Assembly (NCBI GenBank): GCA_022510685.1
Contig: JAFLTA010000009.1
Span: 1-64,000 of the forward strand
Reading direction: 5' to 3'
DNA: 64,000 nucleotides
DNA from: Lachnospiraceae bacterium
GTDB lineage: Bacteria; Bacillota; Clostridia; Lachnospirales; Lachnospiraceae
Below, one piece after another: positions 57,696-64,000 of this stretch. How positions within the stretch are numbered: the first letter of the stretch is position 1; each line of letters starts with the position of its first letter. The notes under the pieces are model-generated. The model was not told the DNA's origin. It saw nothing but the letters and a program-made list of their open reading frames with translations, and did not search any database. Both the position numbers and the translations under genes were made by a program.

Positions 57696-58490
57696 TCAGT
57701 CTTCACTGGACGGCACCAATTCCCCTTCATATTTTACCGTATTGTCATAGGTTATGTAAATGTCATCAAAAGTATTTTCCTGGACAATTTTCAACTTTCC
57801 AACCTTCATCAATTCCAGAATCCCCAAAAAACTCACAATAATCATGGTCTTTGAAGGCTGGCTTTCTAACATCTGGCGAAAAGAAAATTTTTGATGCAGC
57901 ATGGCATATTCCTCAATATACAACAAACGGTCTGCCAGGCTGATGGTCTCTTTCTCAATTTTGCCAAACTTGCTTCGGATGGGGTCAATTTTATCCACCT
58001 GTTTTTTCATGACAGAATGGAAAATAGACTGCAGCTTTGAAAGAGTTACGTCTGACAACAGTTCTTCCACATCCACCTCATCCTTGATGTCGGCAATACT
58101 TTCCGGAATCGTGGACTCCTTAAACAACAGCCTCGCTGCATCCATCTGCTTGTCCTTCAACTCATAAGAAGCGTACTTGTATGTCTTGTACTCCAACAAA
58201 CGTGCCACCAGTTCTGCACGGGGATCTTCCTCCTCACCTTCTTCTGTCACCTCAGCAGGAAGGAGCATTTTGGATTTTATCTTCAATAGTGTTGCCGCCA
58301 TGACGAGAAAGTCACTCATAACATCCATGTCCTTTTCGTCCATCTCGGCTATAATCTCCAAATACTGCTCAGTAATCTGTACTATTGGTATATCAAAAAT
58401 ATCTATTTTATTTTTTTCAATCAGATGCAACAGTAAGTCCAAAGGACCGTCAAAAGCATCTAACTTCACAGAAATCACACTGGAATCCAT
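57696..58490 (-). CDS. scpA: segregation and condensation protein A
   Basis: VKLDAFDGPLDLLLHLIEKNKIDIFDIPIVQITEQYLEII...MAATLLKIKSKMLLP. Confidence 0.96.
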   Translation of the reverse strand: MDSSVISVKLDAFDGPLDLLLHLIEKNKIDIFDIPIVQITEQYLEIIAEMDEKDMDVMSDFLVMAATLLKIKSKMLLPAEVTEEGEEEDPRAELVARLLEYKTYKYASYELKDKQMDAARLLFKESTIPESIADIKDEVDVEELLSDVTLSKLQSIFHSVMKKQVDKIDPIRSKFGKIEKETISLADRLLYIEEYAMLHQKFSFRQMLESQPSKTMIIVSFLGILELMKVGKLKIVQENTFDDIYITYDNTVKYEGELVPSSED

Positions 58491-58587
58491 AATTTTCTCC
58501 CATTGCATTGCCAAACGGAAATTTCATATGTCAATTACAAACATCCTGTTTTCAAATCTTGTATGCTTTCATTCCGTTTACTTGTCT

Positions 58588-59877
58588 TTACTTGTAATAG
58601 TCAAACTGCAGCCCGTACATACGCACGGTGTCTCCTTCTTCAATCCCCATTGCCTCCAGTTCATCTAAGATACCACTGGTCTTTAGGAAGCGTTGGAAAA
58701 ACTGGAACCCCTTTTCCGAATCCAGATTAGTATATCCTAACATTCGCTCTACACGTGGACCCTCTACCACATACATTTTTTCTTTTTCATCGTATTCCAC
58801 GGTATAGGGTTCATCCGGAAATGTCCTGTCTTCCACCACATACTCCCGCTCAAAAACAGTAGGCTCATCATCCATCTCATCAAGCTGATTTTTCACATAA
58901 TAGAGAAGTTCCTTCACCCCTTTTCCACTGACCGCAGATATGGGAAATACTGGAATACCCTGTGGCTCAAACTCCTCCCGCAGCAGAGTGATCACCGTCT
59001 CCTCCTCCGTGCCATAAAACACATCTGTCTTATTGGCAGCGATAACTTGAGGACGGGAAGCTAATTTCTCACTGTACTGTTTCAACTCGTCATTAATGAT
59101 TTTAATATCATTGAGGGGGTCTCTGCCCTCTGTGGAAGCCGCATCCACCATATGGATAAACATCTTCGTTCTCTCTATATGCCGAAGGAATTCATGTCCT
59201 AAACCAATACCATCTGCCGCACCCTCAATGAGTCCGGGGATATCGGCAATGACAAACCCATCAGCACCTTCTAAGTCTACCACACCCAGCATTGGCTGCA
59301 ACGTGGTAAAATGATAGTTGGCTATTTTCGGTTTTGCATTACTGACACGGGATAAAAACGTGGATTTTCCCACATTGGGAAATCCCACCAAACCCACGTC
59401 GGCAATTGTTTTCAATTCCAGAATTACATATAGTTCCCGACCGGGTTTTCCCGGCTGGGCGTATTTGGGTACCTGCATGGTAGGTGTGGCATAATGAGAA
59501 TTTCCCTTGCCGCCCCTGCCGCCTTTTAGGATGACTTCCCGTTTGCAATCGTGGGACATATCTACAATCACCTTACCGGTCTCTGCTTCCTTGACCACCG
59601 TACCCTCCGGCACCTTGACAATCAAGTCGTCTCCGTCGGCACCGTGACAGCGTTTTTTACTGCCCGGTTTGCCGTCGCCGGCACAGTATTTGCGTATATG
59701 CCGAAAGTCGTTCAGTGTATTCATGCCCGGGTCCACCTCAAAAATCAGGTCTCCCCCGCGACCGCCATCCCCTCCGTCGGGACCGCCTGCCGCCACATAT
59801 AACTCTCTGCGAAAGCTGACATGACCGTCACCGCCCTTGCCGGAGCGGATATATATTTTCGCACTGTCTGCAAACAT
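58588..59877 (-). CDS. obgE: GTPase ObgE/CgtA
   Basis: MFADSAKIYIRSGKGGDGHVSFRREL, DVGLVGFPNVGKSTFLSRVSNAKPKIANYHFTTL, C-terminal OCT domain. Confidence 0.98.
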   Translation of the reverse strand: MFADSAKIYIRSGKGGDGHVSFRRELYVAAGGPDGGDGGRGGDLIFEVDPGMNTLNDFRHIRKYCAGDGKPGSKKRCHGADGDDLIVKVPEGTVVKEAETGKVIVDMSHDCKREVILKGGRGGKGNSHYATPTMQVPKYAQPGKPGRELYVILELKTIADVGLVGFPNVGKSTFLSRVSNAKPKIANYHFTTLQPMLGVVDLEGADGFVIADIPGLIEGAADGIGLGHEFLRHIERTKMFIHMVDAASTEGRDPLNDIKIINDELKQYSEKLASRPQVIAANKTDVFYGTEEETVITLLREEFEPQGIPVFPISAVSGKGVKELLYYVKNQLDEMDDEPTVFEREYVVEDRTFPDEPYTVEYDEKEKMYVVEGPRVERMLGYTNLDSEKGFQFFQRFLKTSGILDELEAMGIEEGDTVRMYGLQFDYYK

Positions 59878-59975
59878 GAAACCACCTCTTTTCTACATCT
59901 GTAGTAACTTACTTAAACCAATACGCTGCAGTTTCCCTTTAGAGCCACTGCATAACAAGCAGTTTTCTACTTAAA

Positions 59976-60004
59976 ATAAGAGGCTGTACACGACAGCCTC
60001 TTAT
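59976..60004 (-). terminator. terminator of the rplU-prp-rpmA operon
   Basis: ATAAGAGGCTGT ACACG ACAGCCTCTTAT, 12-bp perfect stem, minus strand followed by TTTT. Confidence 0.75.
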
Positions 60005-60032
60005 ATCGGCACCGGTTTTACCGGTTCAAAGA

Positions 60033-60320
60033 CTATTTTGCTTCTACTGGATATACGGAAGCCTGCTTTTTGTTTCTGCCTTTTCTCTCGAAACGAACGA
60101 CACCGTCTACCAGTGCGAACAATGTATCATCTCCACCACGACCTACATTAACACCCGGGTGAATCTTAGTTCCACGCTGTCTGTAAATGATATTACCGGC
60201 AAGCACGAACTGTCCGTCTGCTCTCTTTGCTCCTAATCTCTTGGACTCGGAATCTCTACCGTTCTTTGTAGAACCCATTCCCTTTTTATGAGCAAACAAC
60301 TGAAGGTTCATCTTTAACAT
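60033..60320 (-). CDS. rpmA: 50S ribosomal protein L27
   Basis: [54 protein letters not shown]-terminal MNLQLF extension cleaved by Prp. Confidence 0.98.
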   Translation of the reverse strand: MLKMNLQLFAHKKGMGSTKNGRDSESKRLGAKRADGQFVLAGNIIYRQRGTKIHPGVNVGRGGDDTLFALVDGVVRFERKGRNKKQASVYPVEAK

Positions 60321-60324
60321 GGTT

Positions 60325-60660
60325 TTACACCTCCTGCTTTCTCTTAAACTTAATCTTCAAATATCGGTCTCCATATTCGCTCTGTATGCCCTGTAAACCC
60401 AAGACAAGCGAATGGAGTAACAACTGGGCAGCAGAACTGACAGGCTGTGACTGTACAGTCATAACAACCAAATCCGGCTCCGTGACAGTTTCTATCCGGT
60501 CACCGGCAAATTGCTCTATGGAGTTAATGGTATTAATCACCAGAGCAGATACACCGGCACAGACAATATCCTTGCCGTGCTTTGCATATTCTGCATGTCC
60601 CTCCATGCGAAAACCTGTATACTGATTCTCCTGCACTTGATAAATCGTAATATTTATCAT
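60325..60660 (-). CDS. prp: ribosomal-processing cysteine protease Prp
   Basis: [33 protein letters not shown]; between rplU and rpmA. Confidence 0.95.
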   Translation of the reverse strand: MINITIYQVQENQYTGFRMEGHAEYAKHGKDIVCAGVSALVINTINSIEQFAGDRIETVTEPDLVVMTVQSQPVSSAAQLLLHSLVLGLQGIQSEYGDRYLKIKFKRKQEV

Positions 60661-60671
60661 TGTGTCACCTG

Positions 60672-60977
60672 TTAAGCATTGATTTTGTCAATTTTAACTT
60701 GTGTGTAAGGCTGTCTGTGACCGTTCTTTTTATGATAACCGGTTTTTCTCTTATAACGGTAAACGATTACTTTCTTAGCCTTGCCTTCCTTGACAACGGA
60801 TGCGGTAACGGTAGCATTTGCTACGTCTGCACCAGCCTTCAGGGAGCCATCGCTAATAGCAACCACATTATCGAATGTGACAGTCTCACCGGCGCCGGCA
60901 GCAAGCTTCTCAACGTTAATTACATCGCCCTCAGAAACTTTGTACTGCTTTCCACCTGTTGCAATAATTGCGTACAT
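60672..60977 (-). CDS. rplU: 50S ribosomal protein L21
   Basis: [38 protein letters not shown]...[24 protein letters not shown]. Confidence 0.98.
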   Translation of the reverse strand: MYAIIATGGKQYKVSEGDVINVEKLAAGAGETVTFDNVVAISDGSLKAGADVANATVTASVVKEGKAKKVIVYRYKRKTGYHKKNGHRQPYTQVKIDKINA

Positions 60978-61062
60978 ACTCTCTTCCTCCTTCATTATTA
61001 CTCGCTAACTGTGGCGTCCGAATCAATCACGGAACTTCAAGGAGCCTCGTTAAGCGGCACAC
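60978..61062 (-). ncRNA. candidate L21 mRNA leader
   Basis: ~85-nt leader between a strong promoter and rplU; position consistent with L21 autoregulatory leaders, not structurally verified. Confidence 0.4.
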
Positions 61063-61068
61063 TAGGTT

Positions 61069-61097
61069 AGTTTAGCACGAGAGGATTTTATTGTCAA
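61069..61097 (-). promoter_or_regulatory. promoter of the rplU-prp-rpmA operon
   Basis: Minus strand TTGACA (61092-61097), 17-nt spacer, TAAACT (61069-61074). Confidence 0.75.
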
Positions 61098-61108
61098 ATG
61101 TTTTTTTC

Positions 61109-61378
61109 CTAATCCTCCTCCAGCACCTGTATCTCCAGATAGTCAAACTCGATTTCCTCCACGAAGGAATCTTTGGTAAAACGGGTCTTATCCCGTCTCT
61201 TAAAATCCCGGATATTGCTCTCCAGCCAGATAGGCTGTCCCAAATCAAAGGCATAGCAGATTTCTTCCAGTGCATCAAACACCTTCTTCGTACGGTTTTT
61301 ATCCTGTGCATCGTCGCAAATGGTAATGTCCTGCAGCAAATGATTATCTCTCCATAATTTCCCCCATAGCCGGAACAT
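61109..61378 (-). CDS. conserved hypothetical protein
   Basis: 89-aa intact ORF in operon context; the overlapping 61072..61311 ORF is rejected. Confidence 0.65.
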   Translation of the reverse strand: MFRLWGKLWRDNHLLQDITICDDAQDKNRTKKVFDALEEICYAFDLGQPIWLESNIRDFKRRDKTRFTKDSFVEEIEFDYLEIQVLEED

Positions 61379-61393
61379 AGCCTGCCTCCTATC

Positions 61394-62401
61394 TTACTTC
61401 GTCAAAATTTTATTGATATTTTTGATTAATACCGATGTGGTTCCATCTGCATTCGTGATAAACTCCACCTGATTGATATCCTGATACTGCTCCATGGGAA
61501 TATTGATTTCTATCCCTGTGTCCGTCTTTAGGTACTGTTTCTCGAATTTTTTGGTGGTCTGCTCGCTCTGTGGTTTTACCTCTGCTTTTTCCATATGGTA
61601 CTTTTCCATCTTAGCGTCAAATTCTTCCTTGATTTCCGGTGTATTTCCGTAAATCTTTTCACTGATGGCTTCCACACGGATGCCGCCGTTATCTTCCATT
61701 TCCTGCTTCAGGATACTCTTTGCCTCCATCTGCTTCACCGGCTCTTCGGAGAAATGTTTTTTATTGACCTGCTCCACAGCACGAGTCACAACAGCCAGTT
61801 TCGTCTTGTCAGACATCGCTGCATGACACTGCAGAAATAACTCCGACAAATAGTTGATTTTTTCCCCGTTAACCTCATATTTTTTCTCTACGATACGGAC
61901 GGAAAAATCCTGCAGATTGATAATCACTGCCTCAGACAGCTTAGTGCCCGCTCCCGGCAGTGTGGAACGGTAACGGATTATGTTGTTTACGTTTCCTGTC
62001 TCCTGTGCATTTGTCATATGGACAAAGCTTTCCTTATAGTTCATCTTTAGCAGAGACAAGTATTTCTGCCCTGCAGTCTGAAACGTCACTACCGCTAAAT
62101 CTGCAGAAGGTATGGATACATTGGCATTCATAATCCGGTACAATTCATCGGCTATGCGCTTGCTGTCCTCCACCATGTTTTCCTCACGGAATTCCTTGAC
62201 AATCGTATAGACCGGCGACTCCTCCGCTTCTGAAAAACTGCATTTTTTCATATCATCTCCGGACATCAGCTTAACTATGTGGGCACGAAAAAAATCATTG
62301 CAGTCCGGAGACAGCTCCAACTCCTGCTCCGAATATACCGGATACCCCAGTTCTCCATCCAGAATATGTACGATTCCCCTGCGGATAATAATATCTTCCA
62401 T
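61394..62401 (-). CDS. nucleoid-associated protein (NdpA/YejK-like, 37-kDa family)
   Basis: MEDIIIRRGIVHILDGELGYPVYSEQEL...VSIPSADLAVVTFQTAGQKYLSLLKMNYKESFVH; NdpA-like architecture. Confidence 0.75.
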   Translation of the reverse strand: MEDIIIRRGIVHILDGELGYPVYSEQELELSPDCNDFFRAHIVKLMSGDDMKKCSFSEAEESPVYTIVKEFREENMVEDSKRIADELYRIMNANVSIPSADLAVVTFQTAGQKYLSLLKMNYKESFVHMTNAQETGNVNNIIRYRSTLPGAGTKLSEAVIINLQDFSVRIVEKKYEVNGEKINYLSELFLQCHAAMSDKTKLAVVTRAVEQVNKKHFSEEPVKQMEAKSILKQEMEDNGGIRVEAISEKIYGNTPEIKEEFDAKMEKYHMEKAEVKPQSEQTTKKFEKQYLKTDTGIEINIPMEQYQDINQVEFITNADGTTSVLIKNINKILTK

Positions 62402-62468
62402 CCGTATTTCCTCCCGATTTGTATTCTCAGACTATGTTTTTCAAACTTTCACACTGATATTCACAAAT

Positions 62469-63557
62469 TCAAAACAATCTCTCTATCTGCTCTCTGTCCA
62501 CTGCCACGGGCACAGCCTCCAGCTTGCGCTCCGATGCCATGATTTCCCCAATCATTGCTTCTCTTTCTGTGTCTGACAGTTCTAATTTCCCAATGCATTC
62601 CCGGATAAATCCCCGAAACTGTTCCGGACTTCCAAACCCCATGCTTCGCAAAAACATCATCACTTCCACATCCATTTCCTCCGCAAACAGCTCCAAGTAT
62701 CCCGGCAGGAAATATCCTACTGCCTTACCGTGCGGAATGTGTTTATGATAGGTGAGATAATAGCTCATACCATGGGGCAGGGAAGTTCCCGTGTGAGCGA
62801 TTGCCATACCCGCCAGACTGGATGCCAACATGAGATTCTCGTAAGTCTCCCGCTCCGGCTCCATGCCAAGCAGCACATTCCGGCACATTCCCCATACCTC
62901 TACCCCCGTCATACAAATCATACGACTGTACTCACCGGCATTATTATTAAAATAACTTTCAATTAAGTGTCCCAAAGCATCGATTGCCGTATTGGTAATC
63001 ACCTCATCAGATGCCGTCTGCAAATATTTCGGGTCCACTAAAGCCAGCTCCGGAAATATTTTGTGAGGGATACTTTGTTTTGTCTGTAAATCATCTCTGG
63101 TCAATATGGCAAAGGGAGTCACTTCCGAACCGGTACCACACGTTGTAGGCACTGCCACTACAGGTAAAGCGCGGAGTGGTATGGACTGATACAGCACCTC
63201 GCTTGAAGTATCACGGTTTTGAATCATGAGAGCAATCGCTTTGGCAGCATCCAGAGGAGAACCGCCTCCCACACCAACGACAAAATCCGCTCCCTGTGTC
63301 CGACCCAACTGTGCCGCATCCATCACCATATCAATGGTCGGATTTTCGTCAATCTGATCGTACACCAGATAATCTGTGCCATACTGCGTAAGAGCCTGTC
63401 TCACATCCTCCAAAGAACCGTTTTTCTTCGAGGAATTTCTCCCCGTTACTATCAATGCCTTTTTGCCAATAGATGCCAGCTCCCCGGCATGATTTTGCAC
63501 TGCATTCCATTCCTGGTAAAGTTTTGTGGGCATATAAAACTGACTTTTCATCTCCAT
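62469..63557 (-). CDS. iron-containing alcohol dehydrogenase
   Basis: FVVGVGGGSPLDAAKAIALM, VPTTCGTGSEVTPFAILT, GMAIAHTGTSLPHGMSYYLTYHKHIPHGKAVGYFLP. Confidence 0.94.
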   Translation of the reverse strand: MEMKSQFYMPTKLYQEWNAVQNHAGELASIGKKALIVTGRNSSKKNGSLEDVRQALTQYGTDYLVYDQIDENPTIDMVMDAAQLGRTQGADFVVGVGGGSPLDAAKAIALMIQNRDTSSEVLYQSIPLRALPVVAVPTTCGTGSEVTPFAILTRDDLQTKQSIPHKIFPELALVDPKYLQTASDEVITNTAIDALGHLIESYFNNNAGEYSRMICMTGVEVWGMCRNVLLGMEPERETYENLMLASSLAGMAIAHTGTSLPHGMSYYLTYHKHIPHGKAVGYFLPGYLELFAEEMDVEVMMFLRSMGFGSPEQFRGFIRECIGKLELSDTEREAMIGEIMASERKLEAVPVAVDREQIERLF

Positions 63558-63605
63558 ATTACGTCATCCTTTCATCATAGTACATTACACTATTTCGTTT
63601 TGCGC

Positions 63606-64000
63606 TTAGGCATCCTTATCCTGTAACTGTTCATATAATGGCTTTCGCAATTTTTTACGTGTCAACTCCACCAATCCCAATGCCGTCATGTCTACAACTG
63701 TAGTCTGGACGGAATCCTTCGCCACTTCCTGCCGCAGTATTTTCATCAGTTCTTCCTTATTAGCGACATTTTTCATATCAATAAAATCCACCACAATCAT
63801 ACCGGACAGATTCCGCAGCCGAAGCTGCCTTGCAATCTCCTTTGCCGCCTCTATATTCACATTGAAATATGTTTTCTCTACATCCTTTTTCTTGGAAATG
63901 GCTTTACCGCTGTTGACATCAATGGCAACCAATGCTTCTGTCGGCTGAATCACCAGATAAGCACCATTCTTTAACCATACTTTCGGGCGCATTGCCCGTT
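63606..64000 (-). CDS. ribonuclease E/G family protein, truncated by the window edge
   Basis: VWLKNGAYLVIQPTEALVAIDVNSGKAISKKKDVEKTYFNVNIEAAKEIARQLRLRNLSGMIVVDFIDMK; N-terminal part lies beyond 64000. Confidence 0.93.
   Translation of the reverse strand, partial: RAMRPKVWLKNGAYLVIQPTEALVAIDVNSGKAISKKKDVEKTYFNVNIEAAKEIARQLRLRNLSGMIVVDFIDMKNVANKEELMKILRQEVAKDSVQTTVVDMTALGLVELTRKKLRKPLYEQLQDKDA

Noticed and set aside
61072-61311. 79-aa minus-strand ORF upstream of rplU
   Set aside because: Overlaps the better conserved-looking 61109..61378 frame and the rplU promoter; Trp/Arg-rich out-of-frame product.

Overview
The window is low-GC Firmicutes DNA, most like a Lachnospiraceae-type Clostridium, judged from gene content and order. 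Two zones are visible. Positions 1-~12,345 look accessory: an Rpn/PD-(D/E)XK nuclease, a DUF4253-like protein, BlaI plus a BlaR1/M56 peptidase carrying BspA-type leucine-rich repeats, three related lipoproteins, a RelB/YoeB toxin-antitoxin pair and a recombinase-like remnant. From rlmH (12,345) rightwards the DNA is nearly all core genes: alr-mazF, nnr, acpS, pepD, ribF-truB-nrnA-rbfA-infB-ylxQ-ylxR-nusA-rimP, prfC, tRNA-Glu, lepB, rpoZ-gmk-remA-yicC, glnA type III, arcC, rplS, a SNF2 helicase, a MATE/MurJ-like flippase, ybeY-HD protein-phoH-yqfD-yqfC, scpB-scpA, obgE-rpmA-prp-rplU, a nucleoid-associated protein, Fe-ADH and a partial RNase G. The main leads are: (1) an internal Shine-Dalgarno/ATG inside the Rpn gene that could encode an intragenic antitoxin; (2) a 13-bp direct repeat of the rlmH 3' end (the SCC attachment-site position) bounding a 2.4-kb accessory segment at the accessory/core junction; (3) an unlisted 36-codon ORF between alr and mazF in the antitoxin position; (4) a multi-hairpin glnA-III leader with an intrinsic terminator between two divergent genes; (5) small structured dispersed repeats with conserved loops and changed stems; (6) a BlaR1-like sensor whose ectodomain is LRR. 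All assignments come from reading the sequence and recalled family knowledge; no searches were run.
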